This document shows positions 1-11,407 of a stretch of 64,000 nt of DNA, piece by piece. The stretch is taken from assembly GCA_021521415.1 (NCBI GenBank), contig JAIQDT010001139.1, positions 1 through 64,000 of the forward strand, read 5' to 3'. Source of the DNA: Bidens hawaiensis (Eukaryota > Streptophyta > Magnoliopsida > Asterales > Asteraceae). Position numbers and translations under genes: made by a program. Within the stretch, counting starts at the first letter, position 1; the number at the start of each line of letters is the position of its first letter. The notes below the pieces were generated by a model that searched no databases, was not told where the DNA came from, and saw only the letters and a program-made list of their open reading frames with translations.

Positions 1-31
1 ATCTGCCCGGGGTTCGGTTAGTGTTTCTTCA
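1..31 (+). repeat. 3' end of the 5' LTR
   Basis: The first 31 bases are identical to 8494-8524 and end in CTTCA, the same end as the 3' LTR. Identity over so short a stretch says little about insertion age. Confidence 0.85.
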
Positions 32-47
32 TTGGCGCCATCCGTGC
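32..47 (+). promoter_or_regulatory. Primer-binding-like site
   Basis: TTGGCGCCATCCGTGC follows the LTR end directly. The TGGCGCC start is usual for tRNA-primed sites of plant Tat/Athila elements. The exact tRNA cannot be named from this sequence alone. Confidence 0.6.
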
Positions 48-93
48 ATAAAGCTAGAACTTTATTCTTCTCCAGTTTTTTCAAACTTCTAAG

Positions 94-1570
94 ATGGTTA
101 AAGAAACTCCGGTAACCACAACCCCAGCTACTGGGGGGAATACCGGCAACACAGTTTTTACAAAACACTACCCCGGCTACCCAAGCCGGGGCAAGTGAAG
201 TAAATTTTACGAACACTACCCCAGTTACCCAAGCTGGGGCAAGTGCAGTAAATAATCGCTCACTGGGAATCACCGATACCCAGTTAGAGAAACGAACAAG
301 ACTCCCCCGCCAAAGACTCGACGAAGTTAAGGCATGGGCGGAGGCGCGTCAGAGGGAATTCAGGCTGAGTTGGACGAACGCTTGCGTTCCGTCCAACAGG
401 CTGACGAATTCGAAGATTACTTCGATGACTCGGAGGAATCCGACTCCGACGCGAACCCTCGCCATAGGGCAAAAAAGGAAGCGTAAGGAAACGGATTCCC
501 AACCGAGAAGGCATTTTGGACAAGCCTTCAAACCAAAAAGCACAGGAGGAAGTCCACGAGACTTCTCCAAAACATTCAGACCAAACGTTGCAAATGCTGG
601 GGAACGTCCAAATTTGCAAGGGACATTGCGGAAGCAATCGCCCCTAAAAGTGCCAAACAAATGTCCAGCATAGGCACATATGATGGTATATCTGATCCAG
701 ACGATCATTTGAACAGGTTCATAGCGGGGGGCAACCGTCAGTAGTTGGACGGAACCTACGTGGTGTTACATGTTCCAAATGACGCTTGTGGGGGCTGCTA
801 GAGCGTTGGTTCGATCGTCTACCGGTCAACCACATCTACGACTGGGCTGACTTCCAACAGAAGTTTAGCCAACACTTTAGCCAGCAAAGAAAGTATATCG
901 AGGAGCAATGGACAATCCTCAAGTGCATTCGAGAAAAAGATGAATCTTTGCTGGACTTCATCACTCGCTTCAACTCGAAGAAGCTAAGTCTGGGTAACAT
1001 TAGCGAAGATCTTGTTCGCGCTGCCTTTATTCAGGGCGCGAACGACCCAGAGCTCATCCGCACCTTAACGGTAAAGATGGCATGCCATCCACATGGGATG
1101 CCATCATGACAGCAGCTAAACGCTTTGCGGAAACGGAGAAGCAACTGGGTAGAGATCTCCCACAGAGCACAAACCTCTACACCCAGAAAACAAGGGAAGA
1201 CAACGTCCTTACCGCCCGATTAAACAAAAAAGCGGAAGCTAGGCATTTGGCAGTCAAGGGTAAACTTTGACACCTCATCCGGCTTGCAGCATCGGTTAGG
1301 CGGAAGGGATAACATACAGTCCAACAAGAACTCCAGATGGACGCCGCTCACCAAAAGCGTCACCGAGATATTCGCCACCGAGGAGCTCCCATGGCCAAAG
1401 CCTCAAATAATCCGACATCGCCCACAATGCTGATCGGAGCAAATACTGTGAATTTCACAGGACAAAAGGCCACAACACCGAAGAATGCATAGACGTAAAG
1501 GACATGGTCGAGGCATATCGTCAGAGATGGGACGCTCGCGCACCTCGTGGCGCAATGAACGCTGAGCAGG
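94..1570 (+). pseudogene. Degenerate gag of a Tat-type Ty3/Gypsy element
   Basis: The reading frame is recognisable but changes several times and carries stops. An N-terminal part (ATG at 94) has two copies of an NTTP-TQAGAS stretch around 165-250. An acidic stretch follows near 405-470. The retrotransposon gag domain runs from about 660 to 1170: a TYDG-SDPDDHLNRF motif, then WFDRLPVNHIYDW, a conserved FSQHF region and DESLLDFITRF. An indel near 1078-1085 shifts the frame within the dipeptide-rich end. A gag-end motif of the form CEFH(x4)GHNTEEC lies at about 1445-1495. Gag normally forms the virus-like particle that packages element RNA; this copy cannot make it. Confidence 0.75.
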
Positions 1571-1573
1571 CTG

Positions 1574-1783
1574 ATGCGTGTAGAACCCCAGCTGGGGAAA
1601 ACGCGAATAAAATTCCAGCTTCAATATGGAGACTACATGCTGCGTAAAGAACGAGATCCCGAACCAGGTGCGTATCGGCTCGATGGCACTCCCATCCCAA
1701 CAACATGGAAGGGAGCTCATTTACACAGTTTGCATGTAAATCAATTCCAAATTTGTAAAGAAAAGGCCATGAGCCACTTCTAA
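1574..1783 (+). pseudogene. Integrase C-terminal remnant of pol
   Basis: The frame reads GDYMLRKERDPEPGAYRLDG followed by TPIPTTWKGAHL. This matches the end of pol in Tat-type elements, where a GAYRL-D-LDG-PIPRTWNA motif precedes the stop. It lies only about 80 bases after the gag zinc-knuckle-like motif, so several kilobases of pol have been deleted between them. Alone it has no enzymatic role. Confidence 0.7.
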
Positions 1784-1840
1784 TGGAAACGATTCTCCTT
1801 AAAACATTGACGCTGATGATTTTACATTTTTATGAACTAT

Positions 1841-2287
1841 CAACACGGATATGCCGGTTTTCACCGCATAATTACGTGAAAAATCGTTGCATGGGGAAGG
1901 CGGCAAAACCGCATAAACCCAAAAAACGACAAACCTTCACGCAGGGTCAATCGAAGGGGAAAGTTCAGCCCCATTAAATGAAAGTGCCGGTCTATCCGCA
2001 TGAATCATGAAAAAGGGAACTGAACACTAACCTATTGACAACCGCGCGTCGAACGGTTAATTTATTCAACACGGATATGCCGGTTTTCACCGCATAATTA
2101 CGTGAAGTCGTTGCGTGGGGAAGGCGGCAAAACCCGCATAAACCCAAAAAAACGACAAACCTTCACGCAGGTCAGTCGAAGGGGAAAAGTTCAGTCCCAT
2201 TAAATGAAAGTGCCGGGTCTATCCGCATGAATCATGAAAAAGGGAACTGAACACTAACCTATTGACAACCGTCGCGTCGAACGGTTC
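1841..2287 (+). repeat. Tandem repeat block A (2 copies, about 226 bp)
   Basis: Two copies start at CAACACGGATATGCCGG (1841 and 2067) and end near CGTCGAACGGTT. They differ by a few single-base changes and small indels. The unit contains a CTTCACGCAGGTCA segment and a CCGGGTCTATCCGCATGAATC segment that also appear, diverged, in block B. Confidence 0.85.
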
Positions 2288-2315
2288 AAAACAGAATTTC
2301 TAAACAAAAGGATGA

Positions 2316-2750
2316 GGAAAACCTACACGCAGGTCAGATGGTAAAGTTTAGCCATCCTACTACATGCAAGTGACGGTCCTACCCGCACAATCACGGAAGA
2401 GGAAGCAAAACTTCACACCTATCTACCACGTTCAAAGGTTAACTTATCCTCAAAAGATAAGGAAAACCTACACGCAGGTCAGATGGTAAAGTTTAGCCAT
2501 CCTACTACGTGCAAGTGACGGTCCTACCCGCACAATCACGGAAGAGGAAGCAAAACTTCACACCTATCTACCACGTTCAAAGGTTAACTTATCCTCAAAA
2601 GATAAGGAAAACCTACACGCAGGTCAGATGGTAAAGTTTAGCCATCCTACTACGTGCAAGTGACGGTCCCTACCCGCACAATCACGGAAGAGGAAGCAAA
2701 ACTTCACACCTATCTACCACGTTCAAAGGTTAACTTATTCTAAACACTTG
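2316..2750 (+). repeat. Tandem repeat block B (3 copies, 145 bp)
   Basis: Copies begin with GGAAAACCTACACGCAGG at 2316, 2461 and 2606, an exact 145-base spacing, and end in CAAAGGTTAACTTAT. They are nearly identical, so the amplification is recent relative to block A. The core (CACGCAGGTCA ... GACGGTCCTACCCGC ... CAAAACTTCACACCTA) is a diverged form of block A. Confidence 0.9.
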
Positions 2751-2953
2751 GAAAATTGCTAATTTAAACTAAAGTATGCAAGTCATACAACGTTTACAAA
2801 GCAAGGAACCCAACGAAAGTAGCGGTCTTACCCGCAAAGAGATTTATATTCCACAATGATTCATTACAAGAATGGCCGGGTAACTACCCGCCTACAAGAA
2901 GATAAATCTATACAAGCTAAGTCTATCCTAGCAGTGGGAAGGGATCTTCAGGA

Positions 2954-5900
2954 TCAGGCTTCAGGGCCACTTCCACTTGGACCAGCACCGTCAGTAGAGC
3001 GTGGCAGTTTAAGGAAAGCCTTAAGGATAGCTAGCCCATCATCAGCAGCAGCAACTTCATTCACCTTCTCCACCACCGGATGCGGGAAGGCGGCGTACTG
3101 ATTCACTGCTTGGTCGTAAACAGCTTCAGTATCAACATTGTACAAAGGGAAGTTGGATGGCGGGACGCCTTTCTCAACGAACCCTAGACCAAGCAGGAAG
3201 CCGACCTTTTCCCCATCCTCGTGAGAAGCGTTGAGGGCTGCGCTCATAGCATCATCGTAAGAGGTCTCAGCAAAGACCCGATGCACAACCTACAAGAAAA
3301 TATACAAGTGTCAAAACCTTTTTTATTTACAAAGAAAAGCGTAAAGACAAGAAAAACATACCTGAGACAACGCTTCTCGAAGAAGCCATTCCTTGGCAAC
3401 CAGGGCTTCTTGGAGGGCAGCTTGAGCTTCGTTTCGGGCGCGATCGGCTTCACTCTTGTTGAGGTTGGCAAGCAACACTTCTTTAGCCGCAGCCTCTTCG
3501 ACGCCCTTCAGCTTACGCTCAGCATGGTCAAGCACCCCCCTCTGGTCCAGGATTTCTTGGAGCTTTTTGGCGTCTTCCATCGCCAAGGCATCATGAGCCT
3601 GCTGGAGAGCCTCTAATTTGGCTTTAAGTTCTTCATTCTCCACACGCAGAGGCTCAGCAACAGCTTCAGCCTTGGTGGCCCTCTCGGTTGCGTTCCTTGC
3701 AGTTTCCTTAGCCAGCCGAAGCTGTTCATTAACAGCTTGGGCAGCCTTGGAACGGGGCCTCAAGTCGAGCCTGAACTTCAACCTCGAGGGCCTTGAAGGC
3801 CTTCTCCTTTTCCGCAGCCAATGCGGAAAGCCTTTGGTTCTCCCTCCCGGACAGCCCGCGCCTGAGCTACTTCTTTAGCGCGAGCTGCTTTCAACTTGTC
3901 GTTTTCACGACAAAGCAGCTCGACGCGCGGCTGCATCCGGGCCAGGAGAACCCGAAGCTCATTGCTAAGCCTACCCTCCTGTAGCTAGCCATGGCTTCCC
4001 CCCAACCGCACCCCATGGGGAGCAGCGTGACGAGCCCACTCCACGCACTCCACGGGGGTGCGAAGGGTTGTTCCTCGGCGAATGTTCCAGCGTGGAACAT
4101 ACACTTCATTGGAATCTGACACTGCAAAAAACACAAAGCAGGTTAGGAAAAGATGATAAAGAAAATATATATATAAAATGGGCCAAAAGAACCCTACGCA
4201 CCTGTAGGGTCAATTACAGGCCGATAGCCGCCGAACCCATCACCTGAACCCAAAGGAAATCCATCCAAGAGGTCAGGCAGATGGGAAGGTGGCAGAGATT
4301 GGCGAGAAGCCCCATGCGTACCTGATGGATCGGCCGTCGTTGCCGATGGCGGGGGCATGGTAGCAGCCGCCGCGGTCGCCGCCACGGTATCCGCAGCAAA
4401 AGTTACCGCCGGCTCAGTGAAGGATGCTGTAAAAATCGCACTCACAGCAGGCGGTGACGTCATCTCAGCTGGAACAGTCGGCTCAAAGGGAGTGAGCAAC
4501 TGGACCAGCGGAAGCAGGCGCAGGCGCCTGGGTCGTCGCCTCAGGTAGGCTTTGACCGAGCCTACCGTCATTGGCGGAGAAGTACTACTCTGCACTCCAC
4601 CCTGGAATGCGTCAACATCCCACGCCTGCACAAAGAAGGAAAGTGTTAACGATATAAACTATGAAGATAAAAGCTAAAGGAAAAGTTGTACTTACGGGTT
4701 TTCTTGAGCCTAAAGGTACGGGAGAGGCGGGGACGGACCCGATGGAGCCGGCCTCTTTGCGCCGGTCACCGTCGTCTTCTTTGCCTCTCCGGAGGTGACA
4801 GTCGTAACCTCTGGAGCCGTGGTCTTATCACCACCGGGATTTCCCCGCCACCTCTTCGCTCTCGGTCTCCGAGTCAGACCGAGGCGCTGGATCGGCTGTG
4901 GAGGCCACTTTCTCCTTCCCCTTCCCGCCGGCAGCCTTCTTCTTCCGCACCAACGGAGGACCATCTGCGGATTCCTCATCAGAACATACGATTAGAGGAA
5001 TTCCAGCAGAGGTTTCAGCATTGAGGGGTACAGGGTCGAATATGCGCCTTACCTGGCCGACGGGCGCTAAGGATCTCATGGCCTAGCGGATAGACCTCCA
5101 CGAACCGATCCGCCGTTTGTTCTAGGATGGGCAACTCGTTCTCGTCTAGAGCGCGAGTACCCATCCGGGCGGGACCATCAGCCTCCCGCGGGTTTAGGAG
5201 CGACTGCAAGTCATTCCCCTCTGAAATAAACAGGAAAGAAGTTAGAAGAAATTCAAAATCAACAAAAAGAAAGAAAGCATACCATAAGGAACAGAGTTCG
5301 AACCGTATTCGAGGACGATTGGGATTTTTTGCGCATCAGCAGCCTTCCACACTCGGCTCATCCCCAGCATCACCATCCCGGACTCCGCAAACCGGTTAAA
5401 CCGGAGATTGGACCCTAGATATCTTCGAAAACCATTCCGCCTCCTGGTAGCTGAGGCGTGAAGGCTTGGGAGAGCTTGCCCGTTCTTGAATCTCATGGCA
5501 ATGGGGATGGCGCGAGCGGATATGAAGAAGAACTCCCGCTTCCACGAGCGAAGACTGCGCTCGGTCGCGCAGATCTTTTAAACCCTTAATCCGGGTTGTC
5601 AATGTGTACCACCCTTGGATGCACCTCCAAGTATAGAAGGTCATCAGGCGGTCAACATAGGGCTCAACGCCCAAAATCCGGCACACCCACTCGAAGTGGC
5701 GAATCTTGGCGATCGCCACGGGGTGCAACTCGTTCAAATGAACACCGTGCCTCTCAAGGAGCACGGTAAACAAACTTTGTCAATGGGAACCTAAGATTCC
5801 CATAGACAAAGAATGCAGCTTAAACCCCGATCTTGCCTCTGGGGGCATCGTACACAGTCTGATGGGGTTCAGGAAACTCAGGCTCGAGAGACTCGAGCAT

Positions 5901-6005
5901 GAACTTCCTGACAACATACCGGTACAGATCGCCAGGCAGAGCACACTGGCACTCGCCAGCAGTACTCTTGTCATCGGCTGCAGATTCAACATCACGAGAC
6001 GACAT
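2954..6005 (-). pseudogene. Decayed antisense multi-exon gene of the Tat element (putative gypsy-type transposon protein family)
   Basis: Minus-strand pieces join in order across plausible GT/AG sites. Exon 1 is 6005-5283 (intron 5282-5221). Exons 2 and 3 run 5220-4696 (intron 4695-4626), exon 4 is 4625-4202 (intron 4201-4122), exon 5 is 4121-3362 (intron 3361-3290) and exon 6 is 3289-2954. Exon 1 holds a GVHLNELHPVAIAKIRHFEW region like the plant 'putative gypsy type transposon' family (PF04195-like, from memory). Exon 3 has a basic stretch and exon 4 a Pro/Ala/Thr-rich linker. Exon 5 starts with VYVPRWNIRRGTTLRTP and continues into a long coiled coil rich in Ala, Glu and Lys. An in-frame stop near 5817, frame changes near 5775, 5450, 5070 and 4860, and further slips in exon 5 show it is dead. 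The function of this family is unknown. Confidence 0.7.
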
Positions 6006-6490
6006 CTTGTGAAGGAAAGAAGAAAGCGATTTCGAGAGAATGCTTGCCTGAAAAGGGGAGTATTCGCCGGAAATCGCTTAAAAGATGAAGAGAAGAGTGA
6101 AAGTGTGGATTACAAAGAGCCCTCTACCCCTTTATATACTAATCGCAATTAATGCGATGAAATTAATGCGGAAGAGAGAGAAAACGAAATGTGCGAATGA
6201 AACTATGACACGTGGCAAAAAGCAAGCTTGGGCAACAGCTGTTGACAGGACGCATACCATTAATTTCGCGGCCACGCGCCCGAAAAATCGCGCCCACGCG
6301 CCTGAAAAAGCGTCTGGAATGACCATGTACTGTCACGTCATCATAACTTCCTGCACGATCTGACACAGTCAGAAGAAACCGTCGCACGACGTTTCAGAGT
6401 TTTGGACTGTTCTTCTTTCCACCAACTCTTCGAATTTCAAAATTCAAAATTCAAAAAGATCAAAAGGTAGGCGGGAAAATACCCCTTACC
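6006..6490. other. Element interior upstream of the antisense gene
   Basis: There is no gene. It is the sequence just 5' of the antisense gene and so its likely former promoter or leader. On the minus strand a TATATAA-like motif lies near 6130-6137, about 130 bases upstream of the antisense start codon; it could be the old TATA box. A weak direct repeat of CACGCGCC(T/C)GAAAAA occurs near 6274-6307. Confidence 0.4.
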
Positions 6491-7166
6491 TTGGCAAACA
6501 AGTAACCGTAAGACGGATGCGGGTACAGTGTAAAGGCAAAACCCTTCACATACCTAGCACCCGCAGGGAATTGAAGCCAAGAAAACCTTGGCGAACAAGT
6601 AACCGTAAGACGGATGCGGGTACAGTGTAAAGGCAAAACCCTTCACATACCTAGCACCCGCAGGGAATTGAAGCCAAGAAAACCTTGGCAAACAAGTAAC
6701 CGTAAGACGGATGCGGGTACAGTGTAAAGGCAAAACCCTTCACATACCTAGCACCCGCAGGGAATTGAAGCCAAGAAAACCTTGGCGAACAAGTAACCGT
6801 AAGACGGATGCGGGTACAGTGTTAAGGCAAAACCCTTCACATACCTAACACCCGCAGGGAATTGAAGCCAAGAAAACCTTGGCGAACAAGTAACCGTAAG
6901 ACGGATGCGAGTACAGTGTTAAGGCAAAACCCTTCACATACCTAGCACCCGCAGGGAATTGAAGCCAAGTACCTCGGCAACCAAGTAACTATAAGACGGG
7001 TGCGGGTACAGTGTAAAGGCAAAACCCTTCACATACCTAGCACCCGCAGGGAATTGACGCCAGGAATACCTTGGAAGTAAAGTAACCGTAAGACGAGCGC
7101 AGGTACAGTGTTAAGGCAAAACCCTTCACATACCTAGCGCTCCGCTGGGAATTGAAACCAAGAAGG
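6491..7166 (+). repeat. Tandem repeat block C (7 copies, 97 bp)
   Basis: Copies start at 6491, 6588, 6685, 6782, 6879, 6974 and 7071, at 97-base spacing with one 95-base unit. The first five are almost identical and the last two are more diverged. The unit reads TTGGCAAACAAGTAACCGTA ... GATGCGGGTACAG ... CAAAACCCTTCACATACCTA. It shares an ordered set of words with block B, such as AAGT-ACGGT, CAAAAC-CTTCACA and CCTA. Confidence 0.92.
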
Positions 7167-7548
7167 ATCTTCTGGGCAATGCTTGCGGAAACGGAAATAA
7201 AATCCCCGCATAGCGGGAACGTCGAGAACTACGTTGTTTGAAGCTCCAGGATGGAATTGGTGGTTTTAACATAATTGATCACTATGTTCAAAACTACCAA
7301 AACCTCATGGAGAATCCACACAAGTGGGACTCAACGCTCCTGACTTGCGAGGAGGTTACAGACCTGCCCGCATCATACCCAAAGACCAAGCAGGAAACTC
7401 GGGAATTTCTGCAAGTGACAAGGACTTCCGCGGGAGGAATCCCCATGGAAAACCTTAAAAAACCCTTTTCAAAAACCCTTTGCTTAAGTCCAAAAGTTCA
7501 CCTCACTTTATTAAACACTCATGAGAAGAACATTGGACTGGGGGGACT
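7167..7548 (+). other. Element 3' non-coding region with G-rich tract before the LTR
   Basis: No protein family is recognisable. It ends in GGACTGGGGGGACT (7535-7548), a possible degenerate polypurine tract, directly before TGAAG. A second G-rich stretch at 7860-7876 (AGGGCGGGAGGGGGAA) is the other candidate tract. Confidence 0.45.
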
Positions 7549-8016
7549 TGAAGAGGTAGGTCCCAGCAGAGCCCAGTTGGACCCGCAAGACTCACCTTGA
7601 AGAGGAACGTCTGCGCAGAAACCAACTGGATCCGCAGGACCAACCATGCTCAGAGACGTGACGTCCTTACGCGCAGTACGCAAGCTGGTCCCGCAGGAAA
7701 TGCCTCCCAATGGTGAAGGACTCCGCCTGTCCCCGCAGCCTCGGATACAAGCCATCAGGGAAGGCCACCCGCGCAGCAAAGCTACACGCACAAGGCACTT
7801 AGCTCTCAATCACTCAGTGTCACCTGAAGGAATGAGCAAAGCCGGGAACAATCCCGCACAAGGGCGGGAGGGGGAATACTCCCGCCCAAATAAGCCAGTC
7901 CGTACGATACAGGAAGATCTTCTGTACTGTACCTGACGAGGTATGGGAAAAAGATCTGACTAAAGAGACGACAGCTTACTGACACAGTATGGCGAGCAGC
8001 ATGCTCCTGTACTGTG

Positions 8017-8202
8017 TCACTATTAGCCGCTGCCTACTCACCAACTACTACCATACCACGTGCGTAGCCGGCCAGTTGGTGGAAAAGGAATAGTACACAG
8101 CAGGCCTGGTCACTATCAGCCGCTGCCTACCCACCAACTACCAGCAGGGCACGTGCGTAGGCCACTGTTGGTGGAACAGGAACACTGTTGCAGCCGGCCA
8201 TA
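8017..8202 (+). repeat. U3 93-bp tandem duplication carrying a G-box
   Basis: TCACTAT(T/C)AGCCGCTGCCTA starts at 8017 and again at 8110, an exact 93-base shift. Both copies contain CACGTG (8057-8062 and 8150-8155) followed by CGTAG and a GTTGGTGGAA tail. CACGTG is the core bound by plant bZIP and bHLH factors, so this looks like an LTR enhancer duplication. Confidence 0.75.
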
Positions 8203-8226
8203 CCTCCTTGGAAACCTACCTTCGGC

Positions 8227-8234
8227 TATAAATA
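8227..8234 (+). promoter_or_regulatory. LTR TATA box
   Basis: TATAAATA sits just after the duplicated U3 segment and about 290 bases before the LTR end, a usual place for the U3/R promoter. Transcription would begin near 8255-8265. Confidence 0.65.
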
Positions 8235-8524
8235 CCCCAAATGGTATGACCATCTCATCTTATCTTGTATCATCATATTATACCTGATATCTGCTCTAGC
8301 AATCTCTTAATATACACTTATATTTAAAGAGCAATCTAGTCTGATTCTCACGCCGGAGGGTGGTCACAAGGAGGAACCCCCCCCTTCTCAGTGACAAGCT
8401 CACGGTGTCTGTTTTGCAGGTTATCAGAAGAACCATCTTCTCAGGGTCTAACCCCTCGTGGGAAACATCTATCTAACCCCCATGTTACCAGTAATCTGCC
8501 CGGGGTTCGGTTAGTGTTTCTTCA

Positions 8525-10540
8525 GTCCATTTATGAATTTACCAACCAAACACATTTCTAATTTTGATTGGAATTAAATCTAAGATTTCAGTTCCTTCCA
8601 AAGTAATTCTGCAAACCAAACGACCCTTAGGCTCATGATTCATGAATCCTATTCAAGTTTTCACTTTTCTTTTCATTTACATGTACGCTGGATGTGAAAT
8701 AATATAATATATTGTATTATGTAGAAGGACAAACGGTACATTATTAAAGTTCACCAAAGACATGAAACGTATTTAAATTTTTATAGTCAAAATTTTCTTC
8801 TTGGTACACTGTTCAAGAGAAAATATACTTCTATTTTAAGTAAAATAAAATAAATTAATAGTGTCTATTAATTCTGAAATATGGTAGTCATCACGTACAA
8901 TTAATTTATCATAAACACACTCTAATCACTTAAACTAATGAACATAACATATTCTTTAATCTTTGTCTTGATCATATGGATTAAAATATCTTGTAATATT
9001 CAACAGTAAATTGTGCCAAGATATTGTACGTTTTGTCCTCTATAAAGGAGCTCAGCAAGTCACCTAGAAACTCAGGGTTTTGATTTCACCCGACTATTTG
9101 CTCGCTCAAGCAAAACGCATCCTAGTAATAATTATAAGGAATGCTTTGTTCTTCACCAACCTATGTGGGGCTTACATACCTTGTCAAGGGCATTCACACA
9201 TTTGATGGCAGTACCCAGCCCACTGGCTTTGAGGGAGGGATTTACCCAATTTTATACTACTTCGTAAAACCTTAGGCCCAATACATGAGAGGTGATTCAA
9301 AATGTTTATCATCTAAATATAAAGTCTCATAACTTGCCTTGTAAAGTTGCATACACATTACTCTAAATATAAAGATTTAAGGTGCAAAACATTAACCCAA
9401 AATGTTTATCATCTCACAAGTTATCAAAAGACATAATGAATGGTAAATTGGTCACATGTTTCAATGATTACCCCTTTAATCAAAACCACATGAGATCAAG
9501 AACAAAAAGTGTTACTCAACCTAAAAAAGAAAAGCTCATGTATATTAAAGTAACAAGTATATAATATGTCATGATTTAATATAAAAATATAATATTTATG
9601 TGGGACAAGGGTATGTTTCTTTTAATCATAAGCTTAACTTTAATTGCCTCTCTTTGCTTCTGGCCATCCTCCTCAACGCACGCTTTATCCCCTATTTAAT
9701 CATTACCATATATAACTTGAAACATATGAAATATATAAAGTGTGTGTGTGTGTGTGTTTAGTATTGAAAGTTAAGACAAACGAAAAAAGCATTAAAAAAT
9801 AAAGTATATTAATGGTTCTTCTTTTAAAAAGATTCATTTATGTTTCTTTTTTGGAGAGAACTAAAAAAAAGGTAAAGAAGTATTGCAATAATAAAATTTG
9901 CTGTTTCAAAACCTATGAATTACCAATCCATGTAAAATAAATACATAACTGTAAAACTTTCAACTTTTTTTATAATAAAAGTATCATTGGTTACTCTTCT
10001 GTTGCTTTTACATGAAACTTTAAAACTACAATTATCTATAGGCCATGCATCTTTTACATATTTGTTATGTTCACTTAGGGCTGTTTACCGACTGACTACG
10101 GCCGTCATATGTGCCACTGGCGACTGGAACTTCTGTCGCTATATATTGTTGCAAAATTAAATTACCTATGGAGGTGTTTGCAACAGAATTTGAAGTTGCA
10201 AATATCTAGTTTTCTAGTAATGGTATGTTTGTTTGTATGCATGTGTGTCTGTGTTTAACTTGACACAATGATGTAGAAAGGGAACAAATGTTGTTATTTT
10301 GTTATACATAAGTTATTTAAAATATATGCATAAAGCTATATGCTCATGATCACTTCTTACCATATGTTGGCAATGAAGATTCTTCATTAAGCAAAGATGT
10401 CATGAATATATTACGTATGTATATATACACAAAAATCATTTTATCGAAGATTCGTAACTTGTAAACATATAGCTTGTTCTCTTTAGTTTACTAAGAACTT
10501 AATTAAGTGGTCTTAATATAATAAACTTACTAGCTAGTAA
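8525..10540. other. AT-rich intergenic sequence
   Basis: There is no supportable gene. It holds a (TG)n run at 9741-9757. Short reading frames such as 9382-9564 lack any family signature. The part next to 10541 is the likely promoter and leader of the VAN3-binding-like gene, but no single TATA box stands out. Confidence 0.6.
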
Positions 10541-11407
10541 ATGGATTGTGATAATATGCCAACACTTTCTGAAGCGCATCCTGAGACAATGGATCTGTTA
10601 TCACGCACATGGTGTGATTTCGCAGTAAAAGAAGCTTTTCAACCGGCTGAGTTTCGAAGCCAAACACTTGTTCTCCATGAATGCTCAACTAACAATTTTG
10701 ACGACGGGTCAATGTCGACTAATTTAACGGTACGTTTAACACTAGTTTTAAAATAATGTTACATGTAATGATCTTTGGAAATAAATTTGCAGAAAATGGG
10801 GAGCATAAAGAATGACACAACAAAGTCTTTACCCCCATGGAAAAATGATGTGAAGGTAAAAACTTCTTTTCTTTTGTAGCATCTAATTAACCTATGAAGT
10901 AACAAGCGTGATTAAGGATTAAATCGTGCTAGATAAGTTCCAAATAGTTACCAAAGTCTCTATATTAACAGTAAAGTTAAATTAAATAGTTACCAAAGTC
11001 TCTAGTTGATGTAGGCCCAAGTGCAGAATAGCGGGTCATGGTGCTTCTGAAGGCCCAAGATCGCGCTTCAAAAGAGGCTGCACGAAAATGGGCATAACTT
11101 GGGCTACGGGCATCCGTTTCAAGCGTGCTACTAGTCAAAACGGCCGTTGGAACGCGGGCCGTAGGCGGGCTATCCCGTTTATTTTTCCGAAATAATGCTT
11201 CTAGGAATAAAAAAATTATTCCTTATTAAGTAGTTATTGTTTTATAATCTATTCCACATGAAAACTCATGCGTCTTCGTCGTCTTTGGGCAGTCATGGAT
11301 ACGAATGCAACAAGCGATGCATCCGGAATTGAATTACAACAGCTGTTTCCGGAAAAAATGGGTACAAAATTTAATCAATCTAATTTCACATTAGAATTTT
11401 TGTATAT

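Larger units (their letters stand above)
1..8524 (+). mobile_element. Non-autonomous Tat-type Ty3/Gypsy LTR retrotransposon (LARD-like), 5' end cut by window
   Basis: Bases 1-31 recur exactly at 8494-8524 and are followed here by a primer-binding-like site, so they are the end of the 5' LTR and the end of the 3' LTR of one element. Between them, in order, are a broken gag, a short integrase C-terminal piece, two tandem-repeat blocks, an antisense multi-exon gene, a third tandem-repeat block and a G-rich tract before the 3' LTR. Protease, reverse transcriptase, RNase H and most of integrase are missing. An antisense extra gene and tandem repeats downstream of integrase are known traits of the Tat lineage, including Ogre and Grande relatives. 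The element could only move with enzymes from elsewhere. The target duplication cannot be checked because the 5' LTR start lies outside the window. Confidence 0.85.
7549..8524 (+). repeat. 3' LTR
   Basis: The right edge is set by identity to bases 1-31 and by a change to unrelated sequence at 8525. The left edge is inferred: TGAAG at 7549 is the inverse of the terminal CTTCA and follows a G-rich tract. If the tract at 7860-7876 is the real polypurine tract, the LTR starts near 7877 and is about 650 bp. It contains a duplicated U3 segment, a TATA box and a T-rich region before the end. Confidence 0.65.

Noticed and set aside
6491..7166. Regular 97-base repeats resembling a CRISPR array
   Set aside because: The units abut with no unique spacers and lie inside a plant retrotransposon.
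7238..7936. Open frames between repeat block C and the 3' LTR
   Set aside because: They have no family signature, lie on both strands, and sit in the element's non-coding 3' region or LTR.
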